Assembly: GCF_013450295.1 (NCBI RefSeq)
Contig: NZ_SKBR01000002.1
Location: 1,140,501 to 1,204,500 of the forward strand
Length of the DNA stretch: 64,000 nt
Direction of reading: 5' to 3'
Source: Streptomyces sp. AJS327
GTDB taxonomy: Bacteria; Actinomycetota; Actinomycetes; Streptomycetales; Streptomycetaceae
Shown: positions 44,132 through 53,468 of the stretch, one piece after another
Layout: each line of letters opens with the position of its first letter
How positions within the stretch are numbered: the first letter of the stretch is position 1
Made by a program: the position numbers and the translations under genes
The notes under the pieces: generated by a model
What the model was told of the DNA's origin: nothing
The model's database searches: none
Seen by the model: the letters and a program-made list of their open reading frames with translations, nothing else

Positions 44132-45067
44132 ATGCCCACCACGCTCGGCCAGAACCAGTACGGCAAGGCGGAGATCCGGGTCGTCAAGGTCGTCAGGGAC
44201 GGCGCGACACACCACCTCCGGGACCTCGACGTCTCGGTCGCCCTGCGCGGCGAGATGGACGCGGTGCACTACTCGGGCTCCAACGCCACGGTGCTGCCCA
44301 CCGACAGCATGAAGAACACCGTCTTCGCGAAGGCCCGGGAGCACGGCGTGGTGTCGGCGGAGGCGTTCGGCACGCTGCTGGCGCGGCACTTCGTGGACGG
44401 TCAGGAGTCCATCACCGGGGCGCGCGTCCGGATCGCCGAACACGGCTGGGAGCGGCTGACCGTCCCGGGCGGCGGAGCCGTGGGGGAGGGGAAGGGCCGG
44501 GCGGTGGCGCCGCACTCCTTCGTCCGCAGCGGCACCGAGGCCCGGCTCGCGCAGGTCGACGTCGACGGCGAGCGGACCGAGGTGCTGAGCGGGCTGCGCG
44601 ACCTCACGGTCCTCAACTCGACGGACTCGGAGTTCTGGGGCTACCTCAGGGACCCGTACACCACGCTGGAGGAGGACCACGACCGCATCCTGGCCACCTC
44701 GGTCTCCGCCTGGTGGCGGCACTCCGCCACCCCGGACGGCGGCGAGCCCGACTGGGACGAGCGCTACGCGCGGGCCCGGCACAGCATGCTGGACGCCTTC
44801 GCCGGCACCTACTCGCTCTCCCTCCAGCAGACGCTCTACCAGATGGGAGCGCGGGTGATCGAGGAGAGCCCCACGGTGGCGGAGATCCGCTACTCCATGC
44901 CGAACAAGCACCACTTCCGCGTCGACCTGAGCCCCTTCGGCCTGGCGAACGAGGCGAAGGACGGAGCGGTGTACTACGCGGCCGACCGTCCGTACGGGCT
45001 CATCGAGGCCACCGTCCTGCGTGACGGGGCCGACGCCCGGATACCGGTGGACATGACCAACCTGTGA
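44132..45067 (+). CDS. Urate oxidase (uricase)
   Basis: A 311-aa cofactor-free uricase oxidising urate to 5-hydroxyisourate. The catalytic lysine near K12 (YGKAEIRVVK) and threonine near T57 (NATVLPTDSMKNTVF) are present, with later signatures VLNSTDSEFWGYLRD and MPNKHHFRVDLSPFGL. ATG 44132 is 4 nt after the uraH stop with gagggagc upstream. With uraD and uraH it completes urate to allantoin. Confidence 0.96.
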   Translation: MPTTLGQNQYGKAEIRVVKVVRDGATHHLRDLDVSVALRGEMDAVHYSGSNATVLPTDSMKNTVFAKAREHGVVSAEAFGTLLARHFVDGQESITGARVRIAEHGWERLTVPGGGAVGEGKGRAVAPHSFVRSGTEARLAQVDVDGERTEVLSGLRDLTVLNSTDSEFWGYLRDPYTTLEEDHDRILATSVSAWWRHSATPDGGEPDWDERYARARHSMLDAFAGTYSLSLQQTLYQMGARVIEESPTVAEIRYSMPNKHHFRVDLSPFGLANEAKDGAVYYAADRPYGLIEATVLRDGADARIPVDMTNL

Positions 45068-45167
45068 CCGACGGGTCCGGGGCGCTCCGGGGACACGCCC
45101 CCGGGGCCCGGCCCCGTCGCGGGAGCCACCGGGCCGAGCCAACCGCGAGTCAGTGACGAGGACACAC

Positions 45168-46604
45168 ATGCCGGAAACACCAGGACCACCTGCGGCGGCC
45201 ACCCCGGCCGGCGCCGCCGACCAGGACGGGCGGCGGCGCGCCCGCACCGTCATCGAGAACTGCGCCGTGGCGACCGTCGACGCGCGGGACACCGAGTATC
45301 CGGTGGGACACCTCGTGATCGCGGGCAGCGAGATCGAGTCGGTCGGCCCGGGCCCGGCACCGGACGGGCTCGTGAACGTGGTCCGGCGGGTGGACGGCAC
45401 GGGACACCTCGCCACCCCGGGACTGGTCAACACCCACCACCACTTCTACCAGTGGCTCACCCGGGGCCTGGCCACCGACAGCCACCTCTTCGACTGGCTG
45501 GTCGCGCTCTACCCCACCTGGTCCCGGATCGACGAGCCGATGGTCGACGCGGCGGCCCGCGCCTCCCTCGCGATGCTCGCCCGGAGCGGCGTCACCAGCG
45601 CGATGGACCACCACTACGTCTTCCCGCGCGGCTCCGGGGACCTGTCCGGCGCGATCATCCGGGCCGCGGTCCGCACGGGCGTCCGCTTCACCCTGGCCCG
45701 GGGTTCCATGGACCTGGGCGAGTCGGCGGGCGGGCTGCCGCCGGACTTCGCGGTCGAGTCGCTGGACGAGGCGCTGCGCGCCACGGAGGAGACCATCGAC
45801 GGTCACCACGACCCGTCGCGCCAGGCGATGACGCGGGTGGCCGTCGCCCCCTGCTCGCCGTTCTCCGTCTCGACCGAACTCCTCCGGCAGGGTGCCGAGC
45901 TGGCCCGCCGCAAGGGGGTGCGGCTGCACACCCACGGCAGCGAGACGGTGGAGGAGGAGGCGTTCTGCCACGAGCGGTTCGGCATGGGCCCGACCGCCTA
46001 CCTGGAGTCCACCGGCTGGCTCGGTGAGGACGTGTGGATGGCGCACTGCGTCCATCTCAACGACTCGGACATCGCGGCCTTCGCGCGCACCGGCACCGGC
46101 GTCGCGCACTGCCCCTCCTCCAACGCGCGGCTCGCCGCCGGGATCGCCCGCGTCCCGGATCTGCTCGCGGCCGGGGCGCCGGTCGGTCTCGGCGTGGACG
46201 GCACCGCGTCCAACGAATCCGGGGAACTGCACACCGAGTTGCGGAACGCGCTGCTGGTCAACCGGCTCGGGCCACACCGGGAGCGGGCGCTGACGGTACG
46301 TCAGGCGCTGCGGCTCGGCACGTTCGGCGGCGCCCAGGTGCTGGGCCGCCAGGACGAGACCGGGTCGCTGGAGCCCGGCAAGCTCGCCGACCTGGTGCTG
46401 TGGAGGCTCGACGGCCTCGGCCACTCGACCATCGCGGACCCGGTCGCCGCGCTGGTCCTCGGCCCGCCCGCCCCCATCACGCTCTCCGTGGTGAACGGCG
46501 CGACGGTGATGGAGAACGGGCGGCTGACCACGGTCGACGAGGAGGTGGTGGCGCGGGACGCGCGCGCGGAGGCGCGACGCCTCGCGGATCTCGCCTCCGG
46601 CTGA
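45168..46604 (+). CDS. 8-oxoguanine deaminase (amidohydrolase)
   Basis: A 478-aa amidohydrolase of the AtzB/8-oxoguanine deaminase group, converting 8-oxoguanine to urate plus ammonia. Metal ligands are visible in NTHHHFYQWLTRG (HxH), LHTHGSETVEEE, MAHCVHLNDSD and the aspartate of VDGTASNESGEL. The product, urate, is the substrate of the preceding uricase. ATG 45168 follows acgagga. The 100-bp gap after uox holds a small CCGGGG/CCCCGG hairpin, so expression may be reduced relative to uox. Confidence 0.9.
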   Translation: MPETPGPPAAATPAGAADQDGRRRARTVIENCAVATVDARDTEYPVGHLVIAGSEIESVGPGPAPDGLVNVVRRVDGTGHLATPGLVNTHHHFYQWLTRGLATDSHLFDWLVALYPTWSRIDEPMVDAAARASLAMLARSGVTSAMDHHYVFPRGSGDLSGAIIRAAVRTGVRFTLARGSMDLGESAGGLPPDFAVESLDEALRATEETIDGHHDPSRQAMTRVAVAPCSPFSVSTELLRQGAELARRKGVRLHTHGSETVEEEAFCHERFGMGPTAYLESTGWLGEDVWMAHCVHLNDSDIAAFARTGTGVAHCPSSNARLAAGIARVPDLLAAGAPVGLGVDGTASNESGELHTELRNALLVNRLGPHRERALTVRQALRLGTFGGAQVLGRQDETGSLEPGKLADLVLWRLDGLGHSTIADPVAALVLGPPAPITLSVVNGATVMENGRLTTVDEEVVARDARAEARRLADLASG

Positions 46605-47402
46605 CCCCTGCCGCACCGCCCGTCCACCCGACCCGCCCCCGACCCTCCGTAACCCCCTACCTCCGGGCCTCCGGACCCTTCCTGGCCCCGCACCCCCGCG
46701 CTCGCGTCAGCCTCGCGCCCTCGGCCCCGCACGGCCCGGACACCACCCGCCGGTGGCGCGAGGACTCGGCCCCGCCGGAACCGTCCGTCCCTGTCTCCTC
46801 CGATCCGGACCGACAGCCCGACCCCCGCCCCGCCTCTCCCGCACTTCGCCGCCCACCCCGACCTCCCGAGCCCCAACTCCCCACCCCCGGGCGGATGTTC
46901 GTCTACGAGACGTCCCCGCTCCCGCCAGGTCCGTGTCGGGCCCGTCGCCGTGACCCCGTCGGCGGACCCACCGCACGCTCCGGCGCCCCGGGGCCCTGGC
47001 GCGTCACCCCGAGCCGGGCACCGTCCCGTCGGCCGGAGACGAGGCCGTAACGGCGCGACCCCGTACGGCGGATCGGCGTCCGGACCGCTCTCGCGACGGT
47101 GCCGCGTACGTACGGCACGGCGTTCGTGTCCGGCGCCGTGGCCACGTACGACGGCGTGTCCCCGGACGACGGCACCGTGGCGGTGGCGGGGCGCGCGAGC
47201 CCCGAAGCCGGAACGTCCGGGAGCCGGGAGGCCGGTGGACTCGCCGGTTGACTCCGCCCTCCGCGTCACGCACCGGCGTTCCGCGCCGGCGCGCGCGTCA
47301 CCCCCTCCGCTCCGCGTCCCAGGTTCCGCGTCCCCGCACTCCGCGCACCACCTCCCCGAAACAGCGTGCTGTCAGGCACACGACACCGACAGGAGGGCCG
47401 CC
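46605..47402. other. Intergenic region before the NCS2 permease gene
   Basis: 798 bp without a supported gene; open frames are proline/arginine-rich shadows. A short palindrome ACAGCGTGCTGT (47361-47372) lies about 30 nt before the permease start and is the only candidate operator I can point to. The strong ribosome binding site aggaggg is at 47391-47397. Confidence 0.4.
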
Positions 47403-49004
47403 GTGGCCACATCGCCCCGGTTCACCCCAGACGACCCCACCCCCGACGAGGGCGGCGCAGCGCGGGACAGTGGCTCCGGCGCCTCCACGCACGGCGCCTC
47501 CACGGACCGCGCCTCCACGGCCGGAAGCGGCTCCGTGGCCGGGACCTCCGCGGACGACGGTTCGCGAGGCGACGCCGCCCCCGAGGCGGCGGTGCCGGGG
47601 AAGCACCCGGTCGACCGGGCGCTTCCGCCGTTCCGCATGGTCACCACCGGACTCCAGCACGTCGCCGCCATGTACGCGGGGGTGGTGGCCCCGCCCCTGG
47701 TCATCGGGGCCGCCGTGGGACTCTCCACGCGCGACCTGACCTTCCTCACCGGCGCCAGCCTGTTCATGGCCGGGCTGGCCACCCTCCTCCAGACCCTCGG
47801 GGTGTGGAGGATCGGTGCCCGGCTGCCCTTCGTCAACGGGGTCACCTTCGCCTCCGTCGCGCCGATGCTCGCCATCAACGGCTCGGAGGGGCCGGAGGAC
47901 GCGCTGCCGGTCATCTTCGGCGCCACCATGGTGGCCGCCGCCCTGGGCTTCGTCGCCGCGCCCTACTTCAGCAAGCTGGTGCGTTTCTTCCCCCCGGTCG
48001 TCACCGGCTCGGTGATCACCCTGATCGGCCTGTCGCTGCTGCCCGTCGCCTTCAACTGGGCGCAGGGCGGGAACGACCAGGACCCGGACTACGGAGCGGG
48101 CCGGAACATCGCGATGGCCGGGGCCACCCTCGTCCTGGTGCTGCTGCTGCGCCGCTTCACGCGGGGGTTCGTCAAGCAGATCGCGGTGCTGCTGGGGCTC
48201 GCCGCCGGGACGCTTCTGGCGATACCCGTCGGCATCACCGACTTCGGGGCGCTCGGCGAGGCCGGACTGGTCGGCTTCCCCACGCCGTTCCACTTCGGCG
48301 CACCGCGGTTCGCGCTGGCGGCGATCATCTCGATGTGCGTGGTGATGCTTGTCTCCATGACCGAGTCCACCGCGGACATGCTGGCCCTGGGCGAGATCGT
48401 GGACAAGCGGGCCGACGAGCCGACCATCGCGGCCGGGTTGCGCGCCGACACCCTCGGCTCCTTCGTCAGCCCGTTCTTCAACGGCTTCATGTGCAGCGCG
48501 TTCGCGCAGAACATCGGGCTGGTCGCGATGACCGGGATCCGCAGCCGGTTCGTGGTCGCCACGGGCGGCGGTCTGCTCGTGCTGATGGGCCTCTGCCCGG
48601 TGGCCGCCGCGCTCATCGCGACGGTGCCCCAGCCCGTGCTGGGCGGCGCGGGTGTGGTGCTCTTCGGCTCGGTCGCGGCCAGCGGCATCCAGACGCTCGT
48701 CAGGGCGGGGCTGGACCGGGACAACAACGTGCTGATCGTGGCCGTGTCGCTGGCCGTGGGCATCATCCCGATCACCGCGCCGGAGTTCTACCACGCCTTC
48801 CCGGAGAGCGCGCGGATCCTCCTGGACTCCGGGATCTCCACCGGCTGTGTCGCGGCGATCCTGCTCAACCTGGTTTTCAACCACACCGCACGCGGCGTGG
48901 GGAAGAGCGGAACGGGCGGCGGGTCAGCGGACGTCACCGCGCCGATGGAGCCGGGCGAGGGCATCCCGGCCCGGCGAGCCGAGGGGCCCACGGCCACCGG
49001 CTGA
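47403..49004 (+). CDS. NCS2 family uracil/xanthine-type permease
   Basis: A 533-aa transporter of the UraA/PbuX branch of the NCS2 family, distinct from the AzgA-type permease near xdh. The first ~75 residues are an unusually long, serine/alanine-rich cytoplasmic leader. The core shows FRMVTTGLQHVAAMYAGVVAPPLV, the signature around SMTESTADMLALGEIV and FAQNIGLVAMTGIRSRFVV. Xanthine or urate is the likely substrate given the urate operon upstream. GTG 47403 follows aggaggg by 5 nt. Confidence 0.92.
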   Translation: MATSPRFTPDDPTPDEGGAARDSGSGASTHGASTDRASTAGSGSVAGTSADDGSRGDAAPEAAVPGKHPVDRALPPFRMVTTGLQHVAAMYAGVVAPPLVIGAAVGLSTRDLTFLTGASLFMAGLATLLQTLGVWRIGARLPFVNGVTFASVAPMLAINGSEGPEDALPVIFGATMVAAALGFVAAPYFSKLVRFFPPVVTGSVITLIGLSLLPVAFNWAQGGNDQDPDYGAGRNIAMAGATLVLVLLLRRFTRGFVKQIAVLLGLAAGTLLAIPVGITDFGALGEAGLVGFPTPFHFGAPRFALAAIISMCVVMLVSMTESTADMLALGEIVDKRADEPTIAAGLRADTLGSFVSPFFNGFMCSAFAQNIGLVAMTGIRSRFVVATGGGLLVLMGLCPVAAALIATVPQPVLGGAGVVLFGSVAASGIQTLVRAGLDRDNNVLIVAVSLAVGIIPITAPEFYHAFPESARILLDSGISTGCVAAILLNLVFNHTARGVGKSGTGGGSADVTAPMEPGEGIPARRAEGPTATG

Positions 49005-49378
49005 GCCCTCCCGCGCCCGGTCGGCCCGCGCCGGTGTGCGTCAGCCGCCGGGCGCGCGGACGTCGGCTTCGGGTTGCATATCCGGATTGTTCGTATTCCC
49101 TGGCTATGCTGCTGGAGCGCTGACGGGCCGTCATCACGGTGCCCTCCGTGGCCGGTTCCGCCCCCTGGGTGACGCCCCGGTTTCCACCGGTCTCCTCCGT
49201 GGGTCTCCGCCACTCGCGCGCCTCGGGCGAGCGGGCGCCCGCCAGCCGACGCCCTGCCCAGCAGCGAACGGGAGACCGCGATGGACCTGGCAGCCCCGTT
49301 CCGCCGCCCGCCCGGGCCGGGGACGCCCGGTCGCCGCCGCACCGCCGCGCGGCGGCCGGGCCGCCGGGGAGCGATCAC
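49005..49378. other. Intergenic region before the YfcC gene
   Basis: 374 bp, no supported gene. The AT-richer stretch 49071-49110 contains the 8-bp palindrome ATCCGGAT (49080-49087) and a TATGCT (49105-49110) that could be a -10 element; no good -35 at 16-18 bp was found. Confidence 0.45.
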
Positions 49379-50977
49379 GTGACGCCCCGGCGCGCGGCCC
49401 GTCCCGGCGGAGCGGAGGAGACGGCGCCGGAGGACCCGCCGGGAGCCGAACCGCCGACGGGTCCCGATGACCCGACTGGACCCGAGGAGCCGGGCGGCCA
49501 GGGGAAGTTCACCTTCCCCAGCGCGCTGACCGTGCTGGTGTGCGTCACCCTCGCCGTCTGGGCGCTGGCCTTCGTCATCCCGCCCGGCCGCTACCGGCGG
49601 GACGGCGGGGCGCCGGTCCGTGGCACCTACCAGCGGGAGCCGGACACCGCCAGCCTCCTCGACCGGCTCTCCGACCTGTTCCTCGCACCGGTCAACGGGC
49701 TCTACGGCATCCAGGACCCGGACACCGGCCAGGTCGGGCCGGAGTTCTCCGGCGCGCTCTACGGCAGCGCCGGAGTGTTCCTCTTCGTCCTGGCCATCGG
49801 CGCCTTCATCTCGGTGGTGTTCGCCACCGGCGCGATGGACCGGGGCATCGGTCGCCTCGCGCACCGGCTCCGCGACCGGGGGTCGCTGCTGATCGCCGGG
49901 GTGATGACGCTGTTCTCGCTGCTGGGGACGGTGGAGGGCTTCGCCGAGGAGACCCTCGGCTTCTACGGGCTCGTCGTACCGCTGATGCTCGCGCTCGGCT
50001 ACGACCGACTGGTGGCGACCGGCACGATCCTGCTGGGCGCCGGAACCGGCGTCCTCTGCTCGACGGTCAACCCCTTCTCGACCGGGGTGGCCTCGGCCGC
50101 CGCCGACGTCTCCCTCGGGGACGGGATCCCGCTCCGCGCCGCGATGTGGCTGGTCCTCACCGGGGTCAGCGTGGCCTACGTCGTCCGGTACGCGCGGCGG
50201 GTCCGCGCGGACCCGGGCCGCTCCAGGACCGGTTTCCTCCCGGGTGACCGGGAGCTGGCCGAGGCGGGCACCGGCTCCATGCCGCCGCTGACCACCCGGC
50301 ACACCGTCGTGCTGGCCACCGTCGTGCTGGCCTTCGCCGTCCTGGTGTTCTCGGTGGTGCCCTGGGCGAACGTGTTCACCGGGGAGGCGGGCGCCGAGCC
50401 CTACCCCTGGGAACTCGGCTGGTCCTTCCCGCAGTTGGCGGCCTTCTTCCTGGCGGCCACGGTGGTCGTCGGGATCGTCTCCCGGATGGGCGAACCACGG
50501 CTGAGCGCGGCGGTCGTCCGGGGCGCCGCCGACTTCGTGGCCCCCGCGCTGGTCATCGTGCTGGCCCGGGGGGTCACGGTGATCATGAACAACGCGCGGG
50601 TCACGGACACCGTGCTGCACTCCGTGGAGGAGACCGTCTCCGGCACCCCGGGCGCGCTCTTCGGCGTCCTGGTGTTCCTGGTCAACCTGCCGCTGGCCTT
50701 CCTGATCCCGTCCAGTTCGGGGCACGCCACGCTGGCGATGCCGGTACTGGCGCCGCTGGCCGACTTCGCCGGGGTGTCCCGCGCGCTGGTCGTCACGGCC
50801 TGGGGCGCGGCCTCGGGGTGGATGAACCTCTGGGTGCCGACCACCGCCGTCGTCCTGGGCGGCCTCTCCCTGGCGAAGGTCGGCTACCACGTCTACCTGC
50901 GGTTCGTCTGGCCGCTGTTGACCGTGCTCGCCGTGCTGGTCTGCGGGTTCGTCGCGCTGGGTGCCGTCCTCGACTGA
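49379..50977 (+). CDS. YfcC family membrane transporter
   Basis: A 532-aa protein with about 11-12 membrane segments in the YfcC/ion-transporter-like group that includes putative C4-dicarboxylate and basic amino acid antiporters. Regions include FPSALTVLVCVTLAVWALAFVIPPGRY, GSAGVFLFVLAIGAFISVVFATGAMDRG, LGTVEGFAEETLGFYGLVVPLM, MNNARVTDTVLH and IPSSSGHATLAMPVLAPLADFAGV. The substrate cannot be read from sequence. GTG 49379 has ggggag at 7 nt. Its last 15 bases begin the long direct repeat that recurs 1.95 kb downstream. Confidence 0.85.
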   Translation: MTPRRAARPGGAEETAPEDPPGAEPPTGPDDPTGPEEPGGQGKFTFPSALTVLVCVTLAVWALAFVIPPGRYRRDGGAPVRGTYQREPDTASLLDRLSDLFLAPVNGLYGIQDPDTGQVGPEFSGALYGSAGVFLFVLAIGAFISVVFATGAMDRGIGRLAHRLRDRGSLLIAGVMTLFSLLGTVEGFAEETLGFYGLVVPLMLALGYDRLVATGTILLGAGTGVLCSTVNPFSTGVASAAADVSLGDGIPLRAAMWLVLTGVSVAYVVRYARRVRADPGRSRTGFLPGDRELAEAGTGSMPPLTTRHTVVLATVVLAFAVLVFSVVPWANVFTGEAGAEPYPWELGWSFPQLAAFFLAATVVVGIVSRMGEPRLSAAVVRGAADFVAPALVIVLARGVTVIMNNARVTDTVLHSVEETVSGTPGALFGVLVFLVNLPLAFLIPSSSGHATLAMPVLAPLADFAGVSRALVVTAWGAASGWMNLWVPTTAVVLGGLSLAKVGYHVYLRFVWPLLTVLAVLVCGFVALGAVLD

Positions 50978-51515
50978 GCCGGGGGTCGTGCCGACGGGGG
51001 TGGCCGTGGTGGTGGGTCGGGCGGTGGGGGCTCCACGGTTTCGTCACGTGGTGGGGGTGGGTGGGTGGTTGTCTGCGGGGGGTGGGGGGGGTCGTGGGGT
51101 GGGGGGTGTCGGGTGGAACCGGGTGTGGGGTGTGGGGGTCTGAGGGGGGAGCGTCGTGTGCTTCCGGGGCCTGGATGGGTTGTGTGGGGGTGGGCGGCGT
51201 GTGGTGGGGGCGGTTCGTCCGTCGTCAGTCCGCGCAGTCGTGTTCGTGGAGTGTGGAGTTGACCGCAGAGAACAGCGCAGGGAGCAGTGCGGAGTCCGAG
51301 CGGATCGGGGAGTCCGGTTGGCGGGGTGTGTCGGGGCGTCGGGTGGCGCGGGTGGCCGTGCCCCTGGCGGTGGCGGTGGCCGTGATCGTGCCGCTGGCCT
51401 GGGTGGTGGCGAAGGACGGTGGGGAGGAGGAGCGGCGGGCGAAGAAGGGGAAGTTGGCCACCGAGGTGGGGACCGCGCCCGAGGCCGACTTCGACGGGGA
51501 CGGCAGATCGGACCT
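50963..51515. repeat. Long direct repeat, copy 1
   Basis: 553 bp that recurs as copy 2 at 52910-53468 with a handful of substitutions and one 6-bp insertion. It covers the last 15 bp of the YfcC gene, the G-rich leader, and the start plus membrane segment of the first FG-GAP gene. Confidence 0.95.
51077..51106 (+). other. Potential G-quadruplex, copy 1
   Basis: Four runs of 6, 8, 4 and 6 guanines with loops of 1, 4 and 1 nt on the coding strand, about 150 nt upstream of the first FG-GAP gene start. Confidence 0.6.
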
Positions 51516-52893
51516 GGCGATGGTCGCGAGTTCCGGTGACTACCTGACGGTCGTCTACGGCTCCGACTCCGGCGACGCCAAGGAGAAGAAGGGCGCCGAG
51601 GAGGGGAAGGGAGCCCAGGGCTCCCAGAAGGGGCCGGGCGACGGTTCGGGGTCCGGCGACGCGCGGCGGCAGCTGATCCGGGACCGGGACGTCCTCAGCG
51701 CCGCCGCGCGGGAGGGCGTCCGGCTCGGGGACGAGGCACACACCCGCGATCTGGACGGCGACGGCTACACGGACCTGGCCGTCAACATGACGGTCACCGC
51801 GAAACCCGGGACGGCGGACGGTCTCCGGAGCGGTGTGTTCGTGGTGTGGGGCTCGAAGAAGGGACTGCGGACCGACGGGGACGCGACCGCGGTCCGCGGG
51901 ACGCCCAGGGGGTACTCTCCCGGCTCCGGCTCCCAGCGGCGGCACGCCTTGGCCGTGGGGGACTTCGACGGGGACGGGCACGCCGATCTGGTGACCCGGG
52001 TCGGCGGTCGGGACGGGCTGCTGCGGGGACCGTTCACCCGGGACGGCGAACCCGCCGCCCGGGGCGACGTACCCGGCCCGAGCAAACGCGGTGGCCCCCA
52101 CCTGGAGGAGACCCTCGTCGGTGACATGAACGGGGACGGCGCCGACGACCTGCTGACCGTGCACTCCTGGGAGAACCCCGACCTCTCGGGAGGCAAGGCC
52201 ACCAGCTATCTGGCGGGTGGCGAGAGGGGGTTCCGGGAACCCCGGCGCGGCCTCGTCCCCGGGGTTTCCCACGGCGTGCTGGGCGACGTGGACAACGACG
52301 GCTACGCGGACCTGGTGATGCGGCGGCATCCGAAGAACGCCGCCCCGGACGAAGCCGCCTTCGGCCCGGTGGAGGTCTTCTACGGGTCGAAGGAGGGTCC
52401 CGAGCCGGAGGAGTCCCGGCACACCGAGATCGACCGGGACACCGAGGGCGTGCCCGGCGAGGAGCGGAAGTACGGCACCTTCGGGGTTTCGCTGGACGCG
52501 GGCGACGTCGACGGGGACGGCCACGCCGACGTGGCGGTGGGCAACTCCGGGGGTGAGATGGACGGTGACAGGGGCTCGGTCACGCTGCTGCGCGGCGGGC
52601 CGGACGGCCTCACCGGCAAGGGCGCCCAGCGCGTGGGCCGGTCCACCGGCCCGGAGCCCGAATCCGACGACTCCCAGGGCGGGTTCGGCTCCGCCGTGCG
52701 ACTGGTGGACGTGGCGAAGGACGACCACGCCGACCTGGCCTCGGGGCCGGACCGCGGGGACTCGGGCACCTTCGCGCGGCTGCTGCGCGGATCGCCGGAC
52801 GGGATCAGCGGTTCGGACGACACCACCTACCCGGTGTCCGACTTCGGCGCCCCCGCCGACCGGACGGACCACGCCGCCGGGTTCCCCCGCTAA
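51253..52893 (+). CDS. Membrane-anchored FG-GAP/VCBS repeat protein, paralogue 1
   Basis: A 546-aa protein with a short basic N-terminus, one hydrophobic segment (VAVPLAVAVAVIVPLAWVV, about residues 35-55), then about seven FG-GAP repeats, each with a calcium-binding D-x-D-x-D-G loop (DFDGDGRSDL, DLDGDGYTDL, DFDGDGHADL, DMNGDGADDL, DVDNDGYADL, DVDGDGHADV, DVAKDDHADL). This predicts a seven-bladed, calcium-dependent beta-propeller on the cell surface, a fold used in adhesion and protein binding. GTG 51253 is my start choice, though no strong ribosome binding site is present. The last repeat is degenerate. A paralogue follows. Confidence 0.8.
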   Translation: MELTAENSAGSSAESERIGESGWRGVSGRRVARVAVPLAVAVAVIVPLAWVVAKDGGEEERRAKKGKLATEVGTAPEADFDGDGRSDLAMVASSGDYLTVVYGSDSGDAKEKKGAEEGKGAQGSQKGPGDGSGSGDARRQLIRDRDVLSAAAREGVRLGDEAHTRDLDGDGYTDLAVNMTVTAKPGTADGLRSGVFVVWGSKKGLRTDGDATAVRGTPRGYSPGSGSQRRHALAVGDFDGDGHADLVTRVGGRDGLLRGPFTRDGEPAARGDVPGPSKRGGPHLEETLVGDMNGDGADDLLTVHSWENPDLSGGKATSYLAGGERGFREPRRGLVPGVSHGVLGDVDNDGYADLVMRRHPKNAAPDEAAFGPVEVFYGSKEGPEPEESRHTEIDRDTEGVPGEERKYGTFGVSLDAGDVDGDGHADVAVGNSGGEMDGDRGSVTLLRGGPDGLTGKGAQRVGRSTGPEPESDDSQGGFGSAVRLVDVAKDDHADLASGPDRGDSGTFARLLRGSPDGISGSDDTTYPVSDFGAPADRTDHAAGFPR

Positions 52894-52909
52894 CTCCGCC
52901 CCCACCGCC

Positions 52910-53468
52910 GCCGTCCTCGACTGAGCCGGGGGTCGTGCCGACGGGGGTGGCCGTGGTGGTGGGTCGGGCGGTGGGGGCTCCACGGTTTCGTCACGTGGTG
53001 GGGGTGGGTGGGTGGTTGTCTGCGGGGGGTGTGGGGGGTCGTGGGGTGGGGGGTGTCGGGTGGAACCGGGTGTGGGGTGTGGGGGTCTGAGGGGGGAGCG
53101 TCGTGTGCTTCCGGGGCCTGGATGGGTTGTGTGGGGGTGGGCGGCGTGTGGTGGGGGCGGTTCGTCCGTCGTCAGTCCGCGCAGTCGTGTTCGTGGAGTG
53201 TGGAGTTGACCGCAGAGAACAGTGCAGGGAACGGTGCGGAGTCCGAGCGGATCGGGGAGTCCGGTTGGCGGGGTGTGTCGGGGCGTCGGGTGGCGCGGGT
53301 GGCCGTGCCCGTGGCGGCGGCGGTGGCGGTCGCCGTGATCGTGCCGCTGGCCTGGGTGGTGGCGAAGGACGGTGGGGAGGAGGAGCGGCGGGCGAAGAAG
53401 GGGAAGTTGGCCACCGAGGTGGGGACCGCGCCCGAGGCCGACTTCGACGGGGACGGCAGATCGGACCT
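52910..53468. repeat. Long direct repeat, copy 2
   Basis: 559 bp matching copy 1 at 50963-51515. It begins with the same 15 bp that end the YfcC gene (VLD-stop), now stranded after the first FG-GAP gene, which shows that it arose by tandem duplication of a ~1.95-kb unit. Confidence 0.95.
53024..53053 (+). other. Potential G-quadruplex, copy 2
   Basis: Counterpart of 51077-51106 in the second repeat. One G to T change splits the second run, leaving runs of 6, 6, 4 and 6 guanines. Confidence 0.6.

Noticed and set aside
46301..47269. A 322-codon minus-strand frame in the gap before the NCS2 permease
   Set aside because: Arginine/glycine-rich, overlaps the 8-oxoguanine deaminase gene, no ribosome binding site and no domain.
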